A stretch of 64,000 nucleotides of DNA, from contig JAEUHY010000012.1 in the NCBI GenBank assembly GCA_016795325.1, positions 248,001-312,000 of the forward strand. The letters are read 5' to 3'. Below are positions 29,126-38,612 of this stretch, piece after piece (positions within the stretch are counted from its first letter, which is position 1; each line of letters opens with the position of its first letter). Origin of the DNA: Planctomycetota bacterium. Lineage in GTDB: Bacteria > Planctomycetota > UBA1135 > GCA-002686595. Both the position numbers and the translations under genes were made by a program. The notes beneath the pieces were generated by a model. That model saw only the letters and a program-made list of their open reading frames with translations. It was not told the DNA's origin and searched no databases.

Positions 29126-30093
29126 AACGAACGCTTCTGCTCCTGTTGGTGTGTGGCGCGAGCGCGGCGTGCGCGAGCGACGGCCCTGCGCGTGTGTCGC
29201 CGCCGCTCATCGCGATGGAAGAGTCGCTCGAGTGGCTGGACGAGCCCGACGACGAGGCCCAGCGCCAGGCGCTGCCTGCGGGCGTGTTCACCGGCGTGGT
29301 CGTCGCCGACGCGCGCGCCTCGCTCGACGCCATGCTCGAGGCCCCGAGCGGACTGAGTGTCGCGAGCGTCGTCGAGAACTCGCCCGCTGCGATCGCGGGG
29401 CTCGCGCCGGGAGATCTTCTGCTCGAAGTGCGCGTCGCGGATGGACCGCTCACCGCGCTGGCGTGGCCGGCCGAATGGCGCCGCGTGGAGTTGGAGGCCC
29501 AGCCCGGTCAGGTGCTGCGTGTGCTGGTCGATCGCGCGGGCGCGGAACGCGAGTTCGAAGTGACGGCCGTGCCGCGCGTGCGCGTCGGACCGCGCGGCGC
29601 AGCGCAGCGTTTCACCGAGGATCAGCGCGTGGGATTGGTGGTCCGCACCGCGACCGAGGTCGAGGCGCGCGCCGCGGCGCTCGGCCCCGGGGGCGGCGCA
29701 GTCGTGGTCGGGCTCACGCGCGAATCGCCGTGGCGCAGCTGCGGCGTCGCGTACGGCGACCTGATCCGCAGCATCGACGGCGTCGAGATCAGCCACCCGC
29801 AGGTTCTGCTCGACGAGTTGCGTGGCGCGCCCGCCGACGGGCGCGTCCAACTCGAGGTGCTTCGCAAGGGTGAGCTGCTCGCGCTCGATGCGCCGCTCTC
29901 GCGCCGCGTGCGCGAACTCAAGAAGTTCTCGCTGCCGCTCCTGTACTCCTACTCGCGCGAGCGCGACGCCACCGAACACTCCGCGTTGCTCGGTTTGGTG
30001 CGTTGGCGCAGCACGCCCGCGGCGTGGGACCTGCGTCTCCTGTGGTGGATCGAGTTCGCCGGCGGCGACGCGAACCGCTTGGAGTCGCTCTGA
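29122..30093 (+). CDS. Secreted PDZ-domain protein (probable lipoprotein)
   Basis: The 323-residue product starts in an ATGA overlap with the transporter gene. Its signal peptide ends in GASAAC, which could serve as a lipobox with Cys17. Two PDZ-like modules are visible: LSVASVVENSPAAIAGLAPG (about residues 77-96) and GLTRESPWRSCGVAYGDLIR with DGVEI (about 195-225). No protease residues are present. PDZ-only envelope proteins usually act as scaffolds or protease adaptors. The end of the protein (RERDATEHSALLGLVRWRST... DLRLLWWIEF) is a short beta-rich domain I do not recognise. Confidence 0.75.
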   Translation: MKRTLLLLLVCGASAACASDGPARVSPPLIAMEESLEWLDEPDDEAQRQALPAGVFTGVVVADARASLDAMLEAPSGLSVASVVENSPAAIAGLAPGDLLLEVRVADGPLTALAWPAEWRRVELEAQPGQVLRVLVDRAGAEREFEVTAVPRVRVGPRGAAQRFTEDQRVGLVVRTATEVEARAAALGPGGGAVVVGLTRESPWRSCGVAYGDLIRSIDGVEISHPQVLLDELRGAPADGRVQLEVLRKGELLALDAPLSRRVRELKKFSLPLLYSYSRERDATEHSALLGLVRWRSTPAAWDLRLLWWIEFAGGDANRLESL

Positions 30094-30094
30094 C

Positions 30095-31654
30095 GTGCTG
30101 TTCACCAGCTTGTTGATGGCGGTCGCGCAGGACGCCGGCCTGGCGCAGGTGCGCTCGCTGCAGTTGGACGGCGCCTGGAGGCCCACGGCCGCAGCGTTGT
30201 GCGAACTCGACGGCGACGGCCTCGAGGACGTCGTGATCGCCGCGCGTGAGTCGGGCAAGGAGTTCGCGCGCGAACTGCAGTTGTGGCGCGCAGTGGCCGG
30301 CGGCGCCGTGAGTCTGAGCGAGCGCTTCGCTTTGACTCCCGACGTGGTCGCCTGGGCGGCCGCGGACGTGCGCGCCGGCGGCGGCGCCGAGATCGTGCTG
30401 TTCACGGCTTCGGGCGCGTTTTCCTGGCGACCGAGCGGTCCCCAGGAAACGCGCCTGGAGCGATTGGCGAGCCTCGATCTCTTGTGGCAATTGCCCGAAC
30501 CGGGCGAGGCCTTCCATCTGCCCGATCTGGTGCGCGACCTCGACGGGGACGGGCTCGCCGATCTCGCCGCGCCGGCGCCCGGCGGTTACACACTGGTGTT
30601 CCAGCGCCGGCCGCGCGTCGACGGGGCCGAGTTCGGTCCGCAGCAGCGACTGCGGGTGCCGATCGAGGTGCGGGCGCCGGGCGCGTGGGTGAGCGCGAGT
30701 CCGCAGGAGGGCGTCTCGGTGCGCGGCCGCCGGCGCGAACGTGAACTCTCGATCCGGCTCGGCTCCGATGTGGGCGAGGAGGACGAGGGCGGCGCGCAGG
30801 TGCTTGTCCAAGTCAACGAGACCGCGCCCTGTCCGCAGTGGAGCGATTGGGACGCCGACGGACGGCTCGACTTGATCGTGCAGACCCCGAGCAAGCTGCA
30901 CGTGTGGCGCCAACTCGCCGCGGGGAAGTTCGAGAGCGAGCCCGGAGTGTCGCTCGACTTGCCGGTGGACGCCGATCGCACGCGCAGGCTCGACACGTCG
31001 TACAGCTCGCACATCGTCGATCTGGACAACGATCGCCGCGCGGACTGTTTCGTGTTCGCGGGCGACAAGCGCTCGTCCGACGTGCGTGCGCAAGGGCTGG
31101 TGTTCACGCAGCGCGGCGCGGGCGAGGGCCCGCCGCTGTTCGGCGCCAACGGACGGCCGAGTGCGCTGATGGTGTTCGGCGGTTTCGTCGCGGGGCCGAG
31201 CTTCAGCGACCTGGACGGCGATGGGTGGGTCGACCTCACGCTGCGCGCGGTGCGCCCGGACCTGATCGATCAGCTGCGCAGCGTGGCCAACGAGTCGATC
31301 GAGGCCGAGTTCTACGTCTACCGCAACCAGAACGGGCGCTTCGGCAAGCAGCCGGACCTCGTGTGGCGGCACTCGATTCCGGTCAAGCGCTTCCAGCTCA
31401 CGAGTTCGTTCTGCGGCGACCTGACGGGCGATCGCGTCTCGGAATTGCTGGTGCGCGACACGCCGACGGAACTGCGGCTGCTGATGGTGCGCGCTGCGCC
31501 CAAGGGCGGTCCGTGGAGCGTGGTCGAGAAGCCGCTGTGGAAGCTGGCGGTCGACGCGCGCGCCGACGTCGAGTACGTGCGCGGCGTCGCGGGCGGCAAG
31601 CCGCGGGTGCTCGTGATCGAGCCTGCGCAAGTGCTGTACGTGAGGTTCCCATGA
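30095..31654 (+). CDS. Secreted FG-GAP/VCBS-repeat protein 1
   Basis: A GTG start 1 nt after the preceding stop gives a short signal peptide (LFTSLLMAVAQ). The 519-residue chain has repeated calcium-loop motifs of integrin-like FG-GAP/VCBS blades: DGDGLEDVV, DGDGLADLA, DADGRLDLI, DNDRRADCF, DGDGWVDLT and DLTGDRVSELLV. Their regular spacing suggests a beta-propeller. No catalytic module is attached. Such propellers are common extracellular or periplasmic binding scaffolds in planctomycetes. It is paired with a second VCBS protein through an ATGA overlap, so the two probably form one complex with the PDZ protein and transporter; that is inference. Confidence 0.82.
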   Translation: MLFTSLLMAVAQDAGLAQVRSLQLDGAWRPTAAALCELDGDGLEDVVIAARESGKEFARELQLWRAVAGGAVSLSERFALTPDVVAWAAADVRAGGGAEIVLFTASGAFSWRPSGPQETRLERLASLDLLWQLPEPGEAFHLPDLVRDLDGDGLADLAAPAPGGYTLVFQRRPRVDGAEFGPQQRLRVPIEVRAPGAWVSASPQEGVSVRGRRRERELSIRLGSDVGEEDEGGAQVLVQVNETAPCPQWSDWDADGRLDLIVQTPSKLHVWRQLAAGKFESEPGVSLDLPVDADRTRRLDTSYSSHIVDLDNDRRADCFVFAGDKRSSDVRAQGLVFTQRGAGEGPPLFGANGRPSALMVFGGFVAGPSFSDLDGDGWVDLTLRAVRPDLIDQLRSVANESIEAEFYVYRNQNGRFGKQPDLVWRHSIPVKRFQLTSSFCGDLTGDRVSELLVRDTPTELRLLMVRAAPKGGPWSVVEKPLWKLAVDARADVEYVRGVAGGKPRVLVIEPAQVLYVRFP

Positions 31655-33306
31655 GCGTGGCCTGGATCCTCGGCTGGCCCGTTCTCGCGTCGCTGCAGGC
31701 GGCGTCAGGCGAACTCAAGCGTGTGAGCTACGAACCTCCGTTCGAAGTTGGCGCGCACCGCGTGTTGGAGGCCGAGCAAGGCGAGCGCGGCGCGCTGATC
31801 GTCGTCGGCGTGCGCGGCGAAGTGCGCGCGTGGCGGCCCTGGGTGAGCGCTGCGGCGGATGCGCCGCAGCACGACATGTTGCTGCCGCTTCCCGAGCGCA
31901 CGTTGGTCGACACCGCGCGCTTCGGCGCGACACGCTTCCTGGTGAGCGCCTCGCCCGCCGGCGTGCTCGCCTATCCGATCGACGCGAGCGGCTCGCTCGC
32001 CGCGCAGCCGCAGACGTGGATCGCGCGCGCCAAATTCAACTTGCGCGTCGGGTCGCCGCAGCTGGCGGGCTTCATGCAAGACGTCAATCGCGACGGCCTG
32101 CCGGACGTCGTGTTGCCCACGCCGCAGGCCTGCGAACTTTGGCTGGCCTCGCCCGGGGGAGAAGGCGCTGCTCCGCAGTTCCGCAAGGCTGCGACGGTCG
32201 CCGTCACGGTTTCGCGCTGGGGCTCGCGCGAGGGCGAATACCTCTCCGATGAATTGGAGAGTTCGTTCGCGATCCCGGGCCTGGACACGCGCGATGTGAA
32301 CGGCGACGGACGGCCGGATCTGCTGGTCGAGCAGGAGCAGCGCCGCGCCTTCCACCTGCAGCGCGACGACGGTTCGTTCCCCGCGGCGCCGGACGTGCAG
32401 GTGGACCTGTCGATCTTCCGCGACACCACCGAAGCGGGCTCGCTGCAGTTGGGCGGCGTGCTCACGGCCGGCGACGGCGCCACCTGGTCGAGCCGCGACT
32501 TGGACGGGGACGCGATCCCCGACTACGTGATCGGTCACCGCCGCAAGGTGTGGGTGTTCCGCGGCTCGAAGCAGGGGCCGCAGTTCAAGGAACCCAGCGC
32601 GATCCTCAAGACCGCCGAGGACATCACCGTGCTCTCGGTGATCGAGCTCGACGACGATCCGCAGCCGGATCTGTTGCTCGTGAAGATCCAAGTGCCGACG
32701 CTCTCGACGCTGCTGCGCGGCCTGTTCGGCGAGTGGGACGTGCGCATCGGCGCGCTCGGCTACCGCAATCAAGGCAACGCCACGTTCGAGACCAGCCCGA
32801 AGTGGTCGAACGAACTCGTGATGCGCCTGCCGGGGATCGTCGGACTGCTGCAGAATCCCGAGAAGATCTTCGAGCGCTTCACGTCGCTCGAAAAGCGCTT
32901 CCGCAGCTTCGCGCGCGGCGACGTCAACGCCGACGGAGCGCTCGATGTGCTGCTCGCCAGCGAGGACGGCTCGAAGCTCGAGTGCTGGCTCGGCGCGCCG
33001 AACGTGCGCCTGGACTCGCGCGGCGAGCGCAAGGTGCGGCAGATCCTGTTCGACGACAAGAACACGACCTGGGACCTGGACCGCGTGGTCGCTGCGTTCG
33101 GCGGCCTCGCGCAGCGCCAAGTCGCGCTCCTCACGGGCGAGCGCGCGGCGGACTGGGTGACCGACCTGCGCAGCACCGCCGAGTACAAGCTCGGCGCCCT
33201 CGAATGCACGGACCTCGACGGCGATGCGCGCTCGGAGATCCTGCTGGGCTACTCCAGGGTCGAGGCGCAGCGCCGCATCGTGTTCGAACTGCTCGAGCGC
33301 CGCTAG
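31651..33306 (+). CDS. Secreted FG-GAP/VCBS-repeat protein 2
   Basis: The 551-residue protein starts inside the stop of VCBS protein 1 (ATGA) and has an N-terminal hydrophobic segment (SVAWILGWPVLASLQAASG). Calcium-loop repeats include DVNRDGLPDVVLP, DVNGDGRPDLLVE, DLDGDAIPDYVIG, DDDPQPDLLLV, DVNADGALDVLLA and DLDGDARSEILLG. Spacing again suggests a propeller of about six blades. It is similar in design to its neighbour but not a simple copy. No function beyond surface binding or scaffold can be given. Confidence 0.82.
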   Translation: MSVAWILGWPVLASLQAASGELKRVSYEPPFEVGAHRVLEAEQGERGALIVVGVRGEVRAWRPWVSAAADAPQHDMLLPLPERTLVDTARFGATRFLVSASPAGVLAYPIDASGSLAAQPQTWIARAKFNLRVGSPQLAGFMQDVNRDGLPDVVLPTPQACELWLASPGGEGAAPQFRKAATVAVTVSRWGSREGEYLSDELESSFAIPGLDTRDVNGDGRPDLLVEQEQRRAFHLQRDDGSFPAAPDVQVDLSIFRDTTEAGSLQLGGVLTAGDGATWSSRDLDGDAIPDYVIGHRRKVWVFRGSKQGPQFKEPSAILKTAEDITVLSVIELDDDPQPDLLLVKIQVPTLSTLLRGLFGEWDVRIGALGYRNQGNATFETSPKWSNELVMRLPGIVGLLQNPEKIFERFTSLEKRFRSFARGDVNADGALDVLLASEDGSKLECWLGAPNVRLDSRGERKVRQILFDDKNTTWDLDRVVAAFGGLAQRQVALLTGERAADWVTDLRSTAEYKLGALECTDLDGDARSEILLGYSRVEAQRRIVFELLERR

Positions 33307-33376
33307 CGCGCCGCGCCGAGCGCACTGAGATGGACAGCCCCGCGATGGACAAGCGCGAGATCGAGTTGGGAGCGTG

Positions 33377-33961
33377 ATGCTGAACCGTGAGGAAGGTTGG
33401 GCGCAGCTGTGCGCGTGGACCAAGACGGACTCACTGCGGCGCCACGCGCGCGCCGTGGAGGTCGTGATGCGCGCGGCCGCGGTGCGCTACGGCGGCCCGG
33501 AAGCCGACGTCGAGCGCTGGGGGCTGGCTGGAATGCTGCATGACGCCGACTACGAGGCCTGGCCGGACGAGCATCCGCGGCGCGTCGTCGGGTGGTTGGA
33601 AGAGCGCGGCGAGCACGACTTGGTCAGCGCGATTCGTGCGCACTACACCAAGTGGGGCTTCGCGCGCGAGGCGCGGATGGATCGCGCGCTGCTCGCCTGC
33701 GACGAACTCACGGGTTTCATCGGCGCGTGCGCCCGCGTGCGCCCCGACGGTCTGCAGAGCCTCGGGGCCGCGAGCGTGCTCAAGCGGCTCAAGGACAAGG
33801 GTTTCGCGGCCAAGGTGGAGCGCGACGAAGTGCAGGTCGGCGCGCAGGAGCTGGGCGTCGAGCTCGCGGAGCTGATCGAGTTCATCATCGCCGCGCTGCG
33901 GCCCCACGCCGCGGAACTCGGGCTCGCGCCGGATGCGCGCGCCACGGGAGGCGTTCAATGA
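33377..33961 (+). CDS. HD-superfamily hydrolase (COG2316 type)
   Basis: The 194-residue protein carries the HD signature: His in RRHARAVEVV, the HD pair in AGMLHDADYEAWPDEHP (about residues 53-60) and a later Asp in LLACDELTGFI (about 112). The whole pattern, including ARVRPDG and SVLKRLKDKGFA, fits a small family of predicted HD hydrolases often annotated COG2316; the substrate is not known, nucleotides being the family guess. GTG 33374 is an alternative start. A 15-codon reading frame (33330-33377) ends on the start codon (TGATG), and the stop overlaps the next gene by ATGA, so coupling on both sides is likely. Confidence 0.85.
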   Translation: MLNREEGWAQLCAWTKTDSLRRHARAVEVVMRAAAVRYGGPEADVERWGLAGMLHDADYEAWPDEHPRRVVGWLEERGEHDLVSAIRAHYTKWGFAREARMDRALLACDELTGFIGACARVRPDGLQSLGAASVLKRLKDKGFAAKVERDEVQVGAQELGVELAELIEFIIAALRPHAAELGLAPDARATGGVQ

Positions 33962-36141
33962 ACAGCATTTGGCGTCGGATCGGCGCGGCTTTGGCGCTCA
34001 TCGCGAGCTGGGCGCCGAGCGTGCTCTGCGCTCAGGAGCAGGCCGAAGTCGTCGTGATCGACCGCGACGACGTGCGCATCGAGCGCTCGTGCACCGTCGA
34101 TCCCAGCGGGATGCCAATCGCGGACGCCAACGGCGACGGCGTCTTGCACATCGTGGGGGACAACATCACGGTTGCGTTCTCCAGAACTGCGTTGAACGGA
34201 GCGGATGCGTCCACCGCTCAAGACCAGCTGCGCGGGGTCGGCATTCGGATCACGGGCAAGAACGTCGTGCTGCGCGGCGCGCAGGTGCAGGGCTTCAAGA
34301 CCGCCGTGTGGGCGAGCGGGGCCGACGGACTGGTCGTCGAAGGTTGCACGTTCTCGAACAACTACGCCCAGCGGCTGCGCTCGACGCTGGGCGCCGAGGA
34401 CCCCGCCGACTGGTTGTGGCCGCACAAGAACGACGGCGGGGAGTGGCGCGAGAACTACGGCGCGGCGGTGTACGTCGAGCGCTCCAAGGGAGTCACGCTG
34501 CGCCTGAACTCTGCGCGTCGCGGTCAGAACGGCATCTGCCTCAGCCGCGTCGACGACTCGTTCGTGTTCGACAACGACATGAGCTTCCTCTCCGGCTGGG
34601 GGCTCGCGCTGCACCGCTCGAGCCGCAACGTCGTCGACCACAACAGCTTCGACTTCTGCAACCGCGGCTACAGCCACGGCGTGTACTCGCGCGGCCAGGA
34701 TTCGGCGGGGATCCTGGCCTTCGAGCAGTGCTCCGACAACCTGTTCGCGTTCAACTCGGCCACGCACGGCGGCGACGGATTCTTCGGCTTCGCCGGGCTC
34801 GAGGCGCTCGAAGGCGCGGGCGTCGAGCACAAGGGCCTGGGCTGCAACCGCAACGTGCTGCACGGCAACGATTTTTCGTACGCGGCGGCGATCGGCATCG
34901 AACTGACGTTCTCGTTCGACAACCTGTTCCAGTCGAATCGGCTCGTCGGCGGGAACTACGGCGTGTGGGGCGGGTACTCGCACAACACGCGCGTGCTCGA
35001 CAACACGTTCGCCGAGAACACGCTCAGCGCCTTGGCCGTCGAGCACGGCGACGGATTGCGCGTAGAGGGCAATCGTTTCGAGCGCAATGCGCGCGCCATC
35101 GAGTTGTGGTGGGACGAAGACGCCGATCTCGCGAGCAAGCCGTGGGTCAAGGCGAACGGCTCGGGTTCCCGCGGCGCCGAAGTTGGCGCCAACGAGTTTC
35201 GCGAGGAGCGCCTCGCGCTCGAACTGCGCGGCGGCGCCAGCGCGCGCTGGCTCGGAGGCGAGGGCCTCGCGACGGCGGTCGACGAACGCAGCCGATTGGA
35301 GCGCGTCGACGCGCTCGCGCCGTTGGCGACGAGCGTCGATCCGCGTCTGAGCGAGTTGCGGGGAACGCGCGCCGCCGTGGGCGCTCGCGCGGCGCTCGCG
35401 GGTCGCGAGCGCATCCTCGTGACCGAGTGGGGACCGTACGACTGGACCGAGCCGCTGCTGTGGCGCGCGGCCGACGAGGCTGGCGCGCACGTCTACGAGC
35501 TGCTGGGCATGCAAGTCGCCGTGTCCACGTCCAAGAGCGACTCCGTGCGGCTCAAGGTGGAGCCCGGTCCGCGTTCGACGCGCTACGTGCTCAGCGCGCG
35601 CAAAGCTGGCGCTGTGACGCCCTACGAGTTCCGGGTGCGGCTCCCCGCGCGAGAGCTCGCGGCCAGCGGCCTGCTCGTCGACGCGAGCTGGAGTGCGACG
35701 TTCGGCGCCTGGAGCAGCGACCCGCGGACCGACGCCGCCGCCTGGCGCGCCGAGGTCGAACGCGGCGTGCGCTGCGAACTGCGCAACTTGTCGTTCCCCT
35801 TCGGCGGCGGCGGTCCCAGCGAACTTGTCGGCGCACCGCAGGCCGTGCGCGAGGCGCGCTTGCCGCACGAACGTTTCGGCCTGGTCGCCGCGACCAAGCT
35901 CGAGCTGCCGGCCGGCGCATGGCGCGTCACGACGCACTCCGACGACGGGGTGCGCGTGCGCATCGACGGCGCGACGCTGCTCGAGAACTGGACCCACCAC
36001 GGGCCGACGCGCGACCAGGCCCAGTTCGAGGTCGCAGCCACGCGCGTCGTGGCCATCGAAGTGGAGTACTTCGAACTCGACGGTCACGCGGTGCTCGAGT
36101 TCGCGCTCGAACCGGCGCCGCCGCGCGCCGGCGCGAAATGA
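33958..36141 (+). CDS. Secreted right-handed beta-helix protein with C-terminal PA14-like domain
   Basis: A signal peptide (residues 1-24, ending SVLCAQ) precedes a long parallel beta-helix, shown by repeated N-G/D-rich coils such as NNYAQ, NDMSF, HNSFDF, FNSAT, GNDFSY, SNRLVG, DNTFAEN and GNRFERN between residues 90 and 390. These are right-handed beta-helix or NosD-type repeats seen in carbohydrate-active enzymes. The last 120 residues (LPAGAWRVTTHSDDGVRVRI, ending with a DGATLLENWTHHG motif) match the PA14 fold, a carbohydrate-binding beta-barrel. The combination suggests binding and perhaps cleavage of polysaccharide at the surface; no catalytic residues can be assigned. It closes the run that starts at 27254. 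Confidence 0.82.
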   Translation: MNSIWRRIGAALALIASWAPSVLCAQEQAEVVVIDRDDVRIERSCTVDPSGMPIADANGDGVLHIVGDNITVAFSRTALNGADASTAQDQLRGVGIRITGKNVVLRGAQVQGFKTAVWASGADGLVVEGCTFSNNYAQRLRSTLGAEDPADWLWPHKNDGGEWRENYGAAVYVERSKGVTLRLNSARRGQNGICLSRVDDSFVFDNDMSFLSGWGLALHRSSRNVVDHNSFDFCNRGYSHGVYSRGQDSAGILAFEQCSDNLFAFNSATHGGDGFFGFAGLEALEGAGVEHKGLGCNRNVLHGNDFSYAAAIGIELTFSFDNLFQSNRLVGGNYGVWGGYSHNTRVLDNTFAENTLSALAVEHGDGLRVEGNRFERNARAIELWWDEDADLASKPWVKANGSGSRGAEVGANEFREERLALELRGGASARWLGGEGLATAVDERSRLERVDALAPLATSVDPRLSELRGTRAAVGARAALAGRERILVTEWGPYDWTEPLLWRAADEAGAHVYELLGMQVAVSTSKSDSVRLKVEPGPRSTRYVLSARKAGAVTPYEFRVRLPARELAASGLLVDASWSATFGAWSSDPRTDAAAWRAEVERGVRCELRNLSFPFGGGGPSELVGAPQAVREARLPHERFGLVAATKLELPAGAWRVTTHSDDGVRVRIDGATLLENWTHHGPTRDQAQFEVAATRVVAIEVEYFELDGHAVLEFALEPAPPRAGAK

Positions 36142-36217
36142 TGCGACCGGCGTTGTCGCGCCAAGCTCGGCCCGGCAGCGTCTCGGACCCACTTCCCACA
36201 GCGATGTTCTGCAGCAC

Positions 36218-37186
36218 ATGAGTTCCGCCATCTCCATCCGCGGCGTCGGAAAACGCTTCGGCGAGCGCGTCGCCGTCGCCGGGCTCGACCTCGACATCCC
36301 GACCGGCTCCCTGACCGGTGTGCTGGGGCCCAACGGCGCCGGCAAGAGCACCACGATCCGCATGGTGCTCTCGATCCTGCTGCCCGACGAAGGCTCGATC
36401 GAAGTGCTCGGGAAGACCGCGCTCGACGCCAAGTCGCGCATCGGCTACCTGCCGGAGGAACGCGGCCTGTACCGCACGATGACGGTCGAGGAGTACTTGG
36501 GCTACATCGCCAAGCTCAAGGGTGCGCCGCGCGTCGGACTCAACCAGCGCGTCAAGCACTGGCTGGAACGCATCGAGCTGCCGGAGGTCGGCCGCAAGAA
36601 GTGCCAGGAGCTCTCCAAGGGCATGCAGCAAAAGGTGCAGTTCTTGGCGGCGGTGATCCACGAGCCGGAACTGCTGATCCTCGACGAGCCCTTTTCAGGA
36701 CTCGATCCGGTCAACGCGGTCGTGCTCGATCGCTTGATCCGCGAACTGCGCGCGAACGGCGTCACGATCCTGCTCTGCACGCACCTCATGCACCAAGCCG
36801 AGACGGTCTGCGATCGTTTCGTGTTGATCCACAAGGGCCGCAAGCGTCTCGACGCGACGCTGGCGCAGGTGCGCGAGCGCTTCGATCCGCGCGAGTTGCA
36901 CTACGAGCCGCTGCGCGCGACGCCGGAGCTCGCGCCGCAGCTCGCGCGCTTGCCGGGCGTTCTGGCCGTGCGGCCGAGCGACGACGGCCACGGTTGGCGC
37001 CTTTCGCTCGGCGCCGACGCCGCGCCGGAGGAGTTGTTCCGGCGCTTGCTCGATCTGGGCCCGGCGCGCGCGCTCGAGCTCGCGCGGGTCACGCTCGACC
37101 ATGTGTTCGTGCGCGTGGTGCGCGAAGCCGAGGGCGAGCGCGCGGCGCAGCAGGCGGAAGACGAACTCCACGCGGCGGGGAGCTGA
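36218..37186 (+). CDS. ABC transporter ATPase, NatA-like
   Basis: The 322-residue protein has Walker A LGPNGAGKSTT (about 38), Q-loop GYLPEERGLYRTM, signature LSKGMQQKVQ, Walker B LLILDEPFSGLDP and switch His in CTHLMHQ. The PEERGLY Q-loop and the C-terminal regulatory extension are typical of the NatA/DrrA group that pairs with ABC-2 permeases such as NatB. It is followed after 1 nt by that permease, so the two form an exporter. Sodium export is known for NatAB of Bacillus, but substrate here is open. A weak promoter may lie in the 76-nt gap before it. Confidence 0.9.
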   Translation: MSSAISIRGVGKRFGERVAVAGLDLDIPTGSLTGVLGPNGAGKSTTIRMVLSILLPDEGSIEVLGKTALDAKSRIGYLPEERGLYRTMTVEEYLGYIAKLKGAPRVGLNQRVKHWLERIELPEVGRKKCQELSKGMQQKVQFLAAVIHEPELLILDEPFSGLDPVNAVVLDRLIRELRANGVTILLCTHLMHQAETVCDRFVLIHKGRKRLDATLAQVRERFDPRELHYEPLRATPELAPQLARLPGVLAVRPSDDGHGWRLSLGADAAPEELFRRLLDLGPARALELARVTLDHVFVRVVREAEGERAAQQAEDELHAAGS

Positions 37187-37187
37187 C

Positions 37188-38540
37188 ATGCAACGCATTC
37201 TCGATGTCGCTTGGCGCGAGTTCCGCCACACCGTGATGACCAAGGCGTTCCTGCTCGCGGCCGTGGTGTTGCCGGCGCTGATGTGGGGCATGGCCATCGT
37301 TCTGCCGTTGCTGCTCCACGCACCTCCCAAACCGCTGGTCGGCGAACTGGCGTTGCTCGATCCCGATGGCCGGCTGTTCGAGGCGGCGCTGGTCGAGTTC
37401 GACTCCGCGCGGCTCGGCGCCGAACGCGATGCGAAGCTCGCGGAGATCCAGGCCGCGCTGGAGCAGAATCTGCCGCCGGCCTACCGCGACACGCTCGTCA
37501 AGCAGCTCGAACGTCTGCGCGAGGAGAGCGCGCCGAAGGTGAGCCTCACCCGGCTGGGAGAGGCCGAGTGGGAGGAGGCGAAGGCTTCGGTGCGCGACGG
37601 ACGGCGCTTGGCGCTGGCGCGTTTCGATGCGGCGGTGCTCGGGCGCGATCGCGCGGCGAACCGTTTCGAGTTGTTCCTCGGCGAAGACCTCACCCGGCAG
37701 CACACGGAGGATCTGCGCGGCGCCTTGCAGCGCGCCGTCGTCCGTGCGCGCGCCGATCAGGCGCAGCTCGAACTCGAGTTCGTGCGCGGGCTCGTCGCAC
37801 AGCCCAGCGTCGTGACCACCACGCTGACGCGCACGGGAGGCGAGGCCGCGCAGAACGACATGGCGCGCGTGTTGACGCCGCTGGCGTTCATGTTGCTGCT
37901 GTGGACCTCGACCATGCTCACCGGTCAGTACCTGCTGACCTCGACCATCGAGGAGAAGTCGAACCGCGTGATGGAGGTGCTGCTCTCCGCGGTGAGTCCG
38001 ATGGAGCTGCTGACGGGCAAGATCCTCGGACAGTGCGGCGTTGGGCTGGTCGTGATCGCTCTCTACGGCGGCGTCGGCGTGGCGACGGCGAGCAACCTGG
38101 GCTACGCCCACCTGGTGCCGGCGGACAAGCTCGCCTACCTCGTGCTGTACTTCTTGATCGCGTACTTCATGGTCGCGAGCGCGATGGCGGCCGTGGGCGC
38201 GGCGGTCAACGAACTGCGCGAGGCCCAGGCGCTGATGGGCCCGATGTCGCTCGTGTTCATGATCCCGTTCTTCGCCTGGTTCTTCATCAGCGAGCATCCC
38301 AACAGCACCTTCGCGCTGGTGCTGTCGTTCATCCCGCCGCTCACGCCGTTCACGATGATCCTGCGGCTGACCAGCGCGGAATCCGTGCCGCTGTGGCAAG
38401 TGCCCGCGACCGCGGTGGTCGGGTGCCTGGGCGTGTACGCCTCCGTCTGGGCGGCAGCACGCATTTTCCGTGTCGGCCTGCTGATGACGGGCAAGGCGCC
38501 GACGCCGCGCGAACTGTGGAAGTGGGTTCGTGCGTCTTGA
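37188..38540 (+). CDS. ABC-2-type permease, NatB-like
   Basis: The 450-residue protein has one N-terminal helix (AFLLAAVVLPALMWGMAIVL), a large extracytoplasmic domain of about 190 residues and five to six C-terminal helices. The segment STIEEKSNRVMEVLLSAVSP, followed by MELLTGKILGQ, is the conserved cytoplasmic motif of the NatB/YhaP permease group. Together with the ATPase just upstream it makes a complete exporter. The extracytoplasmic domain is rich in charged residues and may contact other envelope proteins. Substrate unknown. Confidence 0.88.
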   Translation: MQRILDVAWREFRHTVMTKAFLLAAVVLPALMWGMAIVLPLLLHAPPKPLVGELALLDPDGRLFEAALVEFDSARLGAERDAKLAEIQAALEQNLPPAYRDTLVKQLERLREESAPKVSLTRLGEAEWEEAKASVRDGRRLALARFDAAVLGRDRAANRFELFLGEDLTRQHTEDLRGALQRAVVRARADQAQLELEFVRGLVAQPSVVTTTLTRTGGEAAQNDMARVLTPLAFMLLLWTSTMLTGQYLLTSTIEEKSNRVMEVLLSAVSPMELLTGKILGQCGVGLVVIALYGGVGVATASNLGYAHLVPADKLAYLVLYFLIAYFMVASAMAAVGAAVNELREAQALMGPMSLVFMIPFFAWFFISEHPNSTFALVLSFIPPLTPFTMILRLTSAESVPLWQVPATAVVGCLGVYASVWAAARIFRVGLLMTGKAPTPRELWKWVRAS

Positions 38541-38612
38541 TGCGCAGGCGCGTGTCGCTCAAGTCTTGCAGGAGTGGAAAGCCGATACACGCGGCCTCGG
38601 ACCAGAGGCTCC

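Noticed and set aside
38545..38612. Promoter for the HDOD gene (TCTTGC ... TACACG)
   Set aside because: Both boxes deviate from the consensus used elsewhere and alternative spacings are equally good, so it was not listed.
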